Below, piece after piece: positions 44,201 to 51,610 of a stretch of DNA of 64,000 nucleotides. Position 1 is the stretch's first letter. Every line of letters starts with the position of its first letter. Below the pieces are notes generated by a model. It made no database searches. It saw only the letters and a program-made list of their open reading frames with translations, and had not been told where the DNA came from. Position numbers and translations under genes: made by a program. The stretch covers positions 49,665,563-49,729,562 of the forward strand of contig NC_059080.1 in assembly GCF_020497125.1 (NCBI RefSeq). Reading direction: 5' to 3'. This DNA comes from Mauremys mutica. Taxonomy: Eukaryota > Chordata > Testudines > Geoemydidae.

Positions 44201-45575
44201 TTGTTGGCTACCCAGCTCCATCCCAGCTCTTGCCAGGGTGCTGATTGCACTGCCGGGGTTCAGAGCAAAGCGTGGCGATTCTGGAGCAACTTTCTTGGAA
44301 GATAATGATCATTTCACTCAGTGGCCTGATGTGTCACCATGAACCTGGCTAGGCCCCAAAATGGTCTCATTAGAAAGCAGCATGGAGAAGTTTGGATTAG
44401 CAAATACAGAAATTACTAGCACCAAGTAGATGGGCAAAATGGCAACACAGCATGGGCTGCGGGTACCATAGGCTGAGGGAGGCTGTGCCTCCCCAAACAG
44501 CCAGGCGTGGCCTCGCCCATGCTCTGCCCCCAGGTCCTCTGCTTCTGCTCGGCAGCCCGGCTCCAGGGGCTGGGACCGCGCCACCCACCCTCCTGTCGCT
44601 CCAGGGCTTGGGAGGGAGGGCTGCAGTGGCACTGTCTGCCCTCCCTGGGCGGGTGGCTGTGGTGGTGGGGCTCTGGGATCTGGCAGAAGGGGCAGAAGGG
44701 GTGGTGTCTGGGGCAGAAGGGACGGGGCTGAGGGCTAGCCTCCCCCAGCCGGTGGGTCATGTGCCACCCATGAGACATGGAAGTGATTCTTGCTAATGGT
44801 CATTATACCAACTAAGGACATTATGGGGGAAAGGACTAATTATTTTAATCTGTTAACTGTTCCAAGAGGTTTGTAAATATGTGATTTTCTATCTGAATTT
44901 TCTTTTCTGTTACCCTTAGGACTTTAAAGCCTGTTAAAGCCGATGTGAGTCTTTCAGCTGACTTCAGGTCAGGCCCTACACAGTATGTAGGTATGAGAAG
45001 TATGTTAGTGTCAGACACCAGTATACAAAGCCCTGAGGAAAAAGGGGATGTACTGACATCCAGAAGCCTTTCATAAGGCTGTAAGGGGTCACCCTGATCA
45101 TCCAGTCTGCCCTGCTGTCTAACACAGCCCATAGAATGTCAGCCAGGGGTTCTAGCATGGAGCCCAACACTTCCCCAGCTTACCAACATCCCCATTTCTC
45201 AGGTGGGGAAACGGAGGCACAGAGCAGGGAATGGGCTTGCCCAAGGTCACCCAGGAGGCCAGTGGTATCATGCCCTACCCACTGGACACACTGTGTCCAG
45301 GTCTTGGTCCTGTGACTTCTTTGGTGAATGTTCTGTCCAAGACAGTGCACACATGCTGAGGGAAAGAGAAAGGAGGGCAAAGGAGTCACACCACTTACAA
45401 TTATGCCTCCTCCCCAGACTCCTGGCACTTGCATAGCCTGTTTGGTGATGTGGCCCTCCTTCACATAGCTCCACGTCCAGCTGGGGAAGAGGAGGAGCAC
45501 GTTGGCAGCAATGGAAAGCACACCCAAGGCAATGAGGCATGGGCCCAAAATCCGAGTGCACTTCCCTACGCACAT
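32029..45575 (-). CDS. TM4SF19: TM4SF19-like transmembrane 4 L6 family protein, four coding exons
   Basis: Exons 45575-45399, 43262-43185, 33187-33018 and 32218-32029 join in phases 0, 0 and 2 to give 204 residues; human TM4SF19 is about 209. L6-family proteins are four-pass membrane proteins related to tetraspanins in shape but not sequence. Predicted membrane segments lie near residues 9-31, 52-72, 86-111 and 162-190. An NQT sequon (about 120-122) falls in the large loop between segments 3 and 4. Diagnostic passages are CTRILG near the start, GVWGGGII, the SGLALLGSTACFILSGVGL segment and NYLYDPSLWNSVC in the loop, which match TM4SF19 better than TM4SF1, 4, 5 or 20. All splice sites are GT/AG. 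The third intron is about 10 kb and transposon-rich. No promoter could be assigned. Confidence 0.9.
33018..33187 (-). CDS. TM4SF19: TM4SF19-like exon 3 (residues 86-141)
   Basis: It begins ATGTTCC after the acceptor cttttacccacag and ends two bases into a codon at the donor gtagaa. It holds membrane segment 3 (MFLSIVLSGLALLGSTACF...), the NGPLC turn, the NQT sequon and the QWDYPF passage of the extracellular loop, all in the order of TM4SF19. Confidence 0.9.
35290..35590 (-). mobile_element. CR1-type 3' tail, - strand
   Basis: The passage cagccatactgagtcaaacc, then tcctgcctaccgacaatggc and catcctggctaatagccatt, matches the more complete copy at 41463 onward. No coding region remains. Confidence 0.7.
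35736..35956. mobile_element. Short hAT (Charlie-like) with perfect 8-bp target duplication
   Basis: Termini are CAGGGGTTCTCAAACTGG and AAGTTTGAGAACCACTG. The flank aattaacc is exact on both sides (35728-35735 and 35957-35964). The element is 221 bp. Confidence 0.93.
36240..36640. repeat. C-rich, strand-asymmetric tract
   Basis: The + strand is almost devoid of G apart from short motifs; ccccaactgcc, gacccccaccc-like units recur irregularly. Open frames on both strands are artefacts. The - strand has many G runs. Its start (gctgtgcctcccaaacagcc) matches the start of the elements at 44451 and 49100. Confidence 0.6.
37028..37115 (-). mobile_element. MIR-like relic, part 1
   Basis: The block gttcacagaggaggaatggc, gcccagaggcattcagcg, atttatccaagctcacacaa matches the complement of the conserved MIR core. 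The missing part seems to continue at 38274-38345 after the hAT at 37219-38265. Confidence 0.55.
37219..38265. mobile_element. hAT element with perfect 8-bp target duplication
   Basis: It starts TAGGGTTGACAAC and ends GGCAACCCTA, flanked by cagggagt on both sides (37211-37218 and 38266-38273). It is 1047 bp. The middle is a G-rich tandem-like tract with gggctctgggctgtgggg-type units (37420-37860), then a CCAAT-like inverted pair (cccattggccacatt / cccagccaatgggagc) near 37985-38015. No transposase is seen. Confidence 0.88.
38274..38345 (-). mobile_element. MIR-like relic, part 2
   Basis: The sequence cagctgaacccaggactttc, ccaggctagtgctctaatca, ctggatcacccttcctct continues the MIR complement that breaks off near 37115. 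Confidence 0.5.
38625..39449 (+). pseudogene. PLE reverse transcriptase (with YIDD motif)
   Basis: Open for about 274 codons. It shows VSGTAMGTHMAPKYANIFMA, the catalytic YIDDIFIIW (near 38823), FHPTINFSLDQSTQEIHFLD and the shared HINTTLYRKPTD passage. N-terminal fingers and the first catalytic Asp motif lie outside the truncated copy. A stop near 39449 cuts it from the endonuclease, so it is a dead copy. PLE reverse transcriptases prime at chromosomal ends or nicked target DNA. Confidence 0.9.
39440..39888 (+). pseudogene. PLE GIY-YIG endonuclease remnant
   Basis: After the reverse transcriptase stop, the linker with CNKAQCQLC-like residues (near 39468) and FTCTSTNVIYAIMCQQC (near 39558) precedes a frame change. 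The expected YIGQT motif near 39625 reads YIGQTR and shifts frame. The remainder (KRINGHKPDIRNHNIQK, HSVTDLKVAILQQKS) runs to the stop at 39888. The break near the active site should inactivate it. Confidence 0.85.
40215..41462. other. No gene recognised within TM4SF19 intron 3
   Basis: Intronic, in part AT-rich. A short tatataaatatatat tract lies at 41306-41330. No repeat boundary was found. Confidence 0.4.
41463..42890 (-). mobile_element. CR1-like LINE 3' half, - strand, interrupted by a PLE foldback
   Basis: The + strand starts with the tail catactgggtcagaccaatg and continues through tagacctctatcatatcccc to, on the - strand, ELAVPTQERDLGVIVDSSLKT (near 42420-42480), the same passage as at 1230-1390. 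The PLE foldback 42215-42375 separates two parts. Stops and frameshifts are common. Confidence 0.8.
42215..42375. mobile_element. PLE tail foldback (two inverted tails)
   Basis: Arms 42215-42284 and 42306-42375 are inverted copies of the PLE 3' tail (aacaggagtacttgtagcac against its complement), with a few mismatches, separated by about 21 bases (acatccgatgaagtgggctgg). A cagagtagcagccgtgttag block precedes it, as at the end of the + strand PLE. The unit lies inside the CR1 copy. Confidence 0.88.
43185..43262 (-). CDS. TM4SF19: TM4SF19-like exon 2 (residues 60-85)
   Basis: A 78-base exon bounded by the acceptor ttttctgctctctcag and the donor gtaaga. It reads VLLAATQITAVGWRCG followed by RSSDCGTCRN: the end of membrane segment 2 and a Cys-rich cytoplasmic loop. 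Human TM4SF19 has an aligned GWRYG and a similar Cys-rich loop here. Confidence 0.88.
43800..43930 (+). repeat. MIR-like relic, + strand
   Basis: The passage tgacaaaatcacttaatgtc, tatgtgcctcagtt follows ttctattaccagggct, matching the MIR core in sense orientation. It lies in TM4SF19 intron 1. Confidence 0.45.
44451..44772. mobile_element. hAT family B element, copy 1
   Basis: Begins CATGGGCTGCGGGTACCATA and ends GTGCCACCCATG, like the element at 49100-49477. The shared start continues gaggctgtgcctccccaaac. No clean 8-bp target duplication is visible (caacacag versus agacatgg). It is in TM4SF19 intron 1. A long - strand frame here is not a gene. Confidence 0.65.
45185..45300 (-). repeat. MIR-like relic, - strand
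   Basis: The passage catttctcaggtggggaaac, gaggcacagagcaggg, cttgcccaaggtcacccagg is the complement of a MIR core. It lies in TM4SF19 intron 1, about 100 bp from exon 1. Confidence 0.6.
45399..45575 (-). CDS. TM4SF19: TM4SF19-like exon 1 (residues 1-59)
   Basis: The ATG at 45575 begins MCVGKCTRILG, matching the MCxGKCxR start of the family. The frame stays open a little further upstream, but only a TTG is there, so I chose this ATG. The exon ends GGCATAATT before the donor gtaagt. It encodes membrane segment 1 and the first loop ending VWGGGII. Confidence 0.9.
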
Positions 45576-46049
45576 TGTCGTCAAGCCAGTGAGTCCTGCA
45601 CAGAGGGGAGGGGGAAAAGGAATGATTGGATTTCACATGCTCTGGGCCAGATCCTCATTGGTAGAAGGAAGCGTAGCACCAATGACTTCTGCAGAGCTTT
45701 GCTGAGGCTAGGACTCCCCTTCTGGGTTTGTATGACATCTAAATGCCATTTCTAAGACTTACTTAGGTACTTAAGCCATGGGCACTTGCCTCTTTGCTTG
45801 CTATTAAGGTCATGTCTGCCTTCTCGCTAGGGCTGGATGGTTTTGCTCTAGCTGCATGTACCTGGGTAAGAGCATTGCCATAACTATGGTAAAGCATCGA
45901 CAATAAAGAGCTGTATATACTCAACGTATTTCCGCTTTGTTCCCACTCTCCATCCTCAGGCCTACTGCTGGCTGGCACAAGGGAGAACAAGGGAGACATC
46001 GAATGCTTTCGAAAACTTGGCCTCTTTATTTTGGTGAGCTCTCAAAATC
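45576..46049. other. Upstream region of TM4SF19, no motif assigned
   Basis: Where a promoter or 5' UTR exon of TM4SF19 would be expected. I see no TATA box or CpG island. A partial ctgggccagatcctcattgg (45645) belongs to the repeat family at 22502-22588. Confidence 0.35.
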
Positions 46050-46340
46050 CAACCCAATGGTGAGTTCTGACAGGGGCAATGGAAGCTCCCTAAAAGTGGG
46101 GGGGCCACCAGTGCCTGAAATGAGGCCCCACCCTTCCGCTGCCCCTTCCCCCAAGGCCCCACCCTTGCACTGTCTCTTCCCCCAAAGCCCCATCCCTGTG
46201 CCGCCTCTTCCCCCAAGATCCCACCCCCTTCCTCCTCCTCTCTGCTCCCTCCCTCCCGGCCAGTACAAAGTGGGAGGGCATAGCCCTCATACTTTAAAAA
46301 GTGATGGGGCCATGGTCCCCTGGTCCCCCCTGTTCTGGTG
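46050..46340. repeat. C-rich imperfect tandem repeat
   Basis: A motif near cttcccccaaggccccaccc recurs at about 30-bp intervals (46145-46215). The right edge pairs agtgggagggcatagcc (46268) with a similar sequence on the left (aagtgggggggccacc, 46095). It is possibly part of an unassigned TIR element. Confidence 0.5.
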
Positions 46341-46589
46341 CCCTTGAGTTCTGAGCACTTGAAAAATCTGGAGCCTAGTGTATAGCTTCCATCTGAAAAA
46401 TTTCTCTAACAAGGATAGGAATAGCCCTTTTTCTGCACATCATGAGAAAAATTAACCTCCAAGAGATTTAAGCTGTTAGATTGAGTGTGCCCTTTCCTGA
46501 AATCTATCAGCTATGACCGGGCATACCAAATATAGTAGAGAAAATATTTGGTCATTAAAGCAAAACCTCTTCATCTTTCATGACACAAA

Positions 46590-46893
46590 GGGTATGTCTT
46601 CACAACTGGCCGGATCGGTGGGCAACAATCGATCTACCGGGGATCGATTTATCGCATCTAATCTAGACGCGATAAATCGACCCCCGAGCGCTCTCCCATT
46701 GACTCCTGTATTCCAGCTCGGCGAGAGGCGCAGGCAGAGTCGACGGGGGACTGGCAGCAGTCAACTCACCGCAGTGAAGACACCATGGTAAGTCGATCTA
46801 AGTACGTCGACTTCAGCTACATTATTCACGTAGCTGAAGTTGCATAACTTAGATCAATCCTCCCCCCCCCCCCACCCCAGTGTAGACCAGGCC
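46590..46893. mobile_element. Harbinger-type palindromic MITE, copy 2
   Basis: Ends GGGTATGTCTTCACA and the complement of GGCCTGGTCTACACT, with aaa on each side (46587-46589 and 46894-46896). The core hairpin arms 46638-46659 and 46665-46686 pair with only two mismatches but use a different sequence from copy 1 (cgatttatcgc in place of cgatatatcgc). The second hairpin around 46797-46850 again has cttcagctac and its complement. Confidence 0.88.
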
Positions 46894-47114
46894 AAAGATA
46901 CCATGGATAAAGAGACATAATTCATAACTAATCTAAAAAACCTGGCCCTAGGATGAGAGGGGTGACCTTCTGGTGCAATACTGAGACATCTCATTTAGAC
47001 AGCTTTTTAAAGGATATGAAAATATGAAAACATCTGCCCAAGAACAGCAATAAGTCAACACTACCAGATTGCTACTAATCAACACCTAGCTCTTCCCTCG
47101 CACTTTGCAGCCAG

Positions 47115-47260
47115 AGTGCTCACTTCACAAAGGAGGTGAGCACCATCATCCCATTTCACAGAGGAAGAAATAGAGGCACAGAAAGGTGCAGTGATTGCCA
47201 AAGGCCATTCAAAGTTGAGAATAATACTTAGATCACCAGGATCTCAGTCCCTGGGTTTAA
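47115..47260 (-). repeat. MIR-like relic, - strand
   Basis: Contains catcccatttcacagaggaa, gaaatagaggcacagaaagg and gattgccaaaggccattcaa, the complement of a MIR core. Confidence 0.55.
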
Positions 47261-48363
47261 GCAGCTTCTGCTGTTACAGCAAGCTAAGAAAGGAGCCCAG
47301 CATGGCCAGATTCTACTGTCCAGCACTGGGAATAGTTGGAGGCTTTCTTTCAAGTGGGGGCTAAGACTGAAAGATATTGATCTGCACCAAAGTTGGCTCC
47401 TGGGTAGATTCTTGGATTTCCAAACCAATTAAAGGGTACATTTTGCCATCCATAAAGACAGCTGAACAAATCTTTGTATCTATCAGGGGCTATTGCACAG
47501 ATCTTGTAAATATATTGCAGTGGGATTGCAACTTTAGTAATGTCCCAGATCAGGGAGACCATTTCTTGACAAAAACCCCACATAGCTTATGAAAAAGCAA
47601 GAATATATTTAAATAATCCCCTCTTGAAACTCACATCCCAGGCAGAGAAAGGTAAGTATCTCTAATAAAATCAACAAGCTTTGCTGGAGTGAGAAACGCC
47701 TTAAATAGGAACTTAAAACATGATCTCCACAGCCTTGTGGTCAAAATTTCGTTTGTCTCCCCAGATGTCTTACAGTTTGAGAACAACAGATGAGAGAGGG
47801 CCAGAAAAGGAACTCACTGTTTACATTAAGATCTCCAGAGTAGGGACGGTCTCTTACATGTGTTTGTAAAGTGCCTAGCATGCTGGGGCTCTGATCTCGG
47901 TTGGGGGCTGTAGTCACTACCCTGGTTTTTTATTGGCCTTCCTCTGCAGCATGGGGTAGCAGGTTTAAACTAATGTAAATGGTGAATTCTTTGTAACTTG
48001 AAGTCTTTAAATCATTATGTGAAGACTTCAGTAACTCAGCTAGAGGTTAGGGATCTATTACAGGAGTGGGTGGGTAAGGCTCTGTGGCCTGCAATGTGCA
48101 GGAGGTCAGACTAGATTATCATGATGGTCCCTTCTGGTCTTAAAGTCTATTTATTATCCCTGTGTTGGTCCAACCAAAAGATCTTCTCCAGAGCAGTTTC
48201 TACCAATTTATCAATCTCTTTACACTTGCCCCACTCTCCCGCCCTTGCTTATAATGATTAGGGTCTCCTGTCAAAGACCAAAAACTAAACCATGCAACTT
48301 TGCAAACAACCCACACAGCTCAAACAGCGAATTCTGACTGAATACTCAAAGGAACTTTAAAAG
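47261..48363. other. No gene; a CR1- or L3-like tail near the end
   Basis: Around 48090-48150 the sequence gcaatgtgcaggaggtcaga followed by ctagattatcatgatggtcc looks like a LINE 3' tail on the + strand. The rest is unassigned. Confidence 0.4.
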
Positions 48364-48451
48364 CAGCAAAGAATCCTGTGGCACCTTATAGACTAACAGA
48401 CGTTTTGCAGCATGAGCTTTCGTGGGTGAATACCCACTTCTTCAGATGCAA
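48364..48451 (-). mobile_element. Short PLE tail fragment
   Basis: Reads agcaaagaatcctgtggcac, cttatagactaacagacg, gcatgagctttcgtgggtga, acccacttcttcagatgca. This is like, but not identical to, the tail at 10518, so it comes from a different PLE subfamily. Confidence 0.75.
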
Positions 48452-49099
48452 GTTTCAAAGGAACTTGTTATGAAACTGGTCATAGCAACCCATAGGTGTT
48501 TGTACAAGAACAGTTACAAATAAGAAGAAAATCATGATCTGTTCAACGTCAATATGAAAAGAGAAGGGGCAAATCTAACCAAGCTGTTTGTATTGAATAC
48601 TTTGACCAGCTCCACTTAATGTCCCTTTGCATTGTCTCTTCAAAATTTTACTTGGAATATATTTACAAAGTAGCAGTGAACATCATTTGGTAACATTCTG
48701 ACAATTTTAATCTCATTTACACTAGTATGAATCCAGTCATGCTACTGAAGTCAACTGAGTTACCATGGATTTACATTGGTGTGGCAGATTAGAATGTGAT
48801 ACAGTGACTACTGAGAGTTTTGAAGCTCACTGGCCAGATTTAGTCTAAGGGACAAGTTTTCACACCAGCATATACAGTCTAAACTGGAGCTTTTGGGAAA
48901 GTGGTGGGGTTTCCAGTTTATATCTCTTTCTATCCTGTGCACGGGATATTTAGTGGTTTTTTTTTTCAGATACATCATTTTACACAAATTCCTCTCCTAG
49001 CCACATCTTCCTAAAATCCTCAGGCCAAATTCCACCCAGTTACACCAGAATACATTTGGAATAATTATTCATTTCAATAGAGTTTCTTCTGTTTAAACT
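48452..49099. other. No gene; one old palindromic repeat
   Basis: Around 48720-48795 actagtatgaatccagtcat and the inverted-sense ggatttacattggtgtg resemble the diverged palindromic repeat at 5230-5345. Confidence 0.4.
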
Positions 49100-49477
49100 C
49101 ATGGGTGGTGGGTACCATAGGCTGGGGGAAGCTGTGCCTCCCCAAACAGCCAGGCCTGGCCCTGCCCACTCTCTGGCCTCAGGCCCTCCCTCTCTTGCTT
49201 CCCACTCTGCGTGGCTCTGTCCCTGTGCAGTGGTCCTGGCTCAGGCTGGGGCTGAGATGCCTGCCCTCTCGGTGCTCTGGGGCTGGGGCCGCGCTGCCCA
49301 TCCTCCTGGCACTCTGGGGCTGGTGGTGCTAGCCTGGGGGGGCGGGGAGATGAGAGGGGGCAGCCATGGTGGTTTGGGCTCTGGTGTGGGGAAGGCGCAG
49401 AAAGGGCAGGGCCTCAGGTGGAAGGGGCAGGGCTAGGGGCTAGCCAACCCCAGCTGGCGTTTCACATGCCACCTATG
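49100..49477. mobile_element. hAT family B element, copy 2, perfect 8-bp target duplication
   Basis: Begins CATGGGTGGTGGGTACCATA and ends CACATGCCACCTATG. Both sides carry tttaaact (49092-49099 and 49478-49485). The 378-bp interior is G-rich, with gctgtgcctccccaaacagc near the start. Shared with 44451-44772 and partly with 36240. Confidence 0.9.
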
Positions 49478-50514
49478 TTTAAACTTATAGATCAAAGACC
49501 AAAACTTGGCTCTACATCAGTAGAAAATGAGGGTTCCTGTCTATCGGCAATAGTTGTGTGGGTGGATCAGTATCTCAAATAACCTTTTCCCAAGCTTTTA
49601 GTGTCTTCTTTGTGAATTGCTTAATTACTAAACAATTAGTCATCATTTAGTAAGAGTAGCACAGTGTTATTTTGAAATTGGGTACTATCAATCTAGATTC
49701 ACTTTACTTTGTATAACAAGGTACTACAAATTATAAAGGGTCAATGCAACACTGCATTTTGGGGGTATTATAGTCAGATAAAGTTAACTTCTGAGCATTT
49801 TTTGGTGCAAATAAAGTGGCAGCATACTTACAACATGCAGTGATTTTTAACTGTGGCTAGAAGTTTTGCAGACAACAGCTGCAGCAAATGAAATTCAGTC
49901 TTGTTGAGACATTCAATTAACTCACATCAGCATATGCCCATTTGGGTTAAACAGATTTCCAGTGCTTTTTATAGTATCATGCCTGAACTGTGTAGTTACT
50001 ATTTAACTAATGTATTTGACGCATCTGGATTCTATGGCATTTATTGTGCAATCACAGTAAAGCAATAATTTAAAATAATTTTGCTTCAAAAAAATAGACT
50101 GAACTGGAACTGGTGAAGTGAAATTTCAGAAGTGAAAGTCGAAATAATTACCCAACAACCCCTTGTACACCTCTGAAGTCCTGAAAAACCTCAGCATCAG
50201 GGTGGAACACATCAATTTTGCAAGAGCTGAAGTGGACATCCTGCCAGAACTAAACCAGAAGGAAGTGGACATGTAACCCATCAAGCTGCCACTTACTGAG
50301 AATTCTCTTAGCCCAGCTATTTCATGTTCTAAGGAAGCTTAATATCTGAAGCCCATACAGTGCAAAAGCCAGCCAGTGCAACTGACTAGTGATAAGCTAA
50401 TCAAGTGCCAGGAACACTCTAGAGCAACAATATAATTTGCACATTCTAAGATTTGTGCACTATTGCTTGGGATGCTCTGCTCTCAACCCTTTGCTAATGT
50501 AAATTCACTGACAT
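49478..50514. other. No gene or clear repeat recognised
   Basis: AT-rich, mostly single-copy-looking. No exon could be supported. Confidence 0.4.
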
Positions 50515-50657
50515 TGATGGACTTGGAGAGGGTGCTAGACTGAGCGTTGGGAGGTCCAGTGTGATTTTTGCCTCTGCTCTGCTATACCCTCTTCAGGAAT
50601 TCATGTCCCCTTGTGTGCCTCTGTTTCTGCAGAATCTGTTGTTTTGCCTATTTTGAT
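50515..50657 (+). repeat. MIR-like relic, interrupted by a SINE
   Basis: gagggtgctagactgagcgt, gggaggtccagtgtgat and ccccttgtgtgcctctgttt follow MIR order. The 3' continuation appears after the SINE at 50858-50945 (ggggcaggcactatgtgttt, aacagcacctagcacaat). Confidence 0.5.
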
Positions 50658-50845
50658 TATCATAGAATCATGGGTTTGGAAGGGACCTCAGGAGGTCATC
50701 TAGTCCAACCCCCTGCTCAAAGCAGGACCAATCCCCAGCCAGATTTTTGCCCCAGATCCATAAATAGCCCCCTCAAGGAGTGAACTCACAACCCTGGGTT
50801 TAGCAGGCCAATGCTCAAACCACTGAGCTATCCTCCCCGCCCCCC
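50658..50845 (-). mobile_element. tRNA-derived SINE with CR1-type tail, copy 2
   Basis: On the - strand the head (gatagctcagtggtttgagc, gggttgtgagttcactcctt) matches the SINE at 4813. The tail differs: ggaccaatccccagcc and, on the + strand, gtcatctagtccaacccc are those of the CR1 at 14513-15728. The second tail suggests use of a different CR1 lineage. Confidence 0.88.
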
Positions 50846-50857
50846 CTCTTTGGGGCA

Positions 50858-51291
50858 GGCACTATGTGTTTGAACAGCACCTAGCACAATAGGGTCCAGC
50901 TCTCAGTTGGAGTCTCTAGGCACTACCACAGTACAAGTGATAAACATCCAGTTGTTGCTTAGCCTTCCAAAGAAGCTGCTCTTCAGGGCCAAGTGTGATG
51001 TGGGCACCACCTGCTAGGAATTGGATTGAGCCCACAGGCTCATTGCACACTGGCAGTTACACATGATGGAAGGCAATGACCACTACAACCTCCCCATTTC
51101 TTGTACAAAGGGACATCCCTCGGGATGCTTTGGAAATGGCATCAATCTCTTTCCCAGCAGAAGTTTAACTGCTTTGATTAACCTTTCCCCTCAAGCTGCA
51201 AACAGGTTCTGTGTCAGCTGATCTCATACATGACAAGCCACTGTTGGGTCACTAGAGGAGATGAAATCCACAAGGGAGAAAGATTCTACAC
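50858..51291 (+). repeat. MIR-like 3' continuation and unassigned sequence
   Basis: 50858-50945 carries the gcacctagcacaatagggtc block that would continue the MIR-like relic. The remainder is unassigned. Confidence 0.4.
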
Positions 51292-51602
51292 CAGGAGTCG
51301 GCAACCTTTTAGAAGTGCTGTGCCGAGTCTTCATTTATTCACTCTGATTTAAGGTTTCATGTGCCAGTCATACATTTTAACATTTTTAGAAGGTCTCTTT
51401 CTATACGTCTATAATATATAACTAAACTATTGTTGTATGTAAAGTAAATAAGGTTTTTTAAATGTTTAAGAAGCTTCATTTAAAATTAAATTAAAATGCA
51501 GAGCCCCCCGGACTGGTGGCCAGGACCTGAGCAGTGTAAGTGCCACTGAAAACCAGCTCGCGTGCTGCCTTTGGCACATGTGCCATAGGTTGCCTACCCC
51601 TG
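51292..51602. mobile_element. Non-autonomous hAT family A, copy 2, perfect 8-bp target duplication
   Basis: Opposite orientation to 24906-25213. Termini are CAGGAGTCGGCAACC and AGGTTGCCTACCCCTG; both sides carry ttctacac (51284-51291 and 51603-51610). The interior (aggtttcatgtgccagtcat, agaagcttcatttaaaatt) is the complement of copy 1. It is 311 bp. Confidence 0.95.
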
Positions 51603-51610
51603 TTCTACAC

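Noticed and set aside
44416..44796. Overlapping long frames on both strands
   Set aside because: They lie in a hAT family B copy; the homologous copy at 49100-49477 does not conserve the frames.
45576..45584. An earlier start for TM4SF19 at 45584
   Set aside because: The codon there is TTG; the family-typical MCxGKC start lies three codons downstream.
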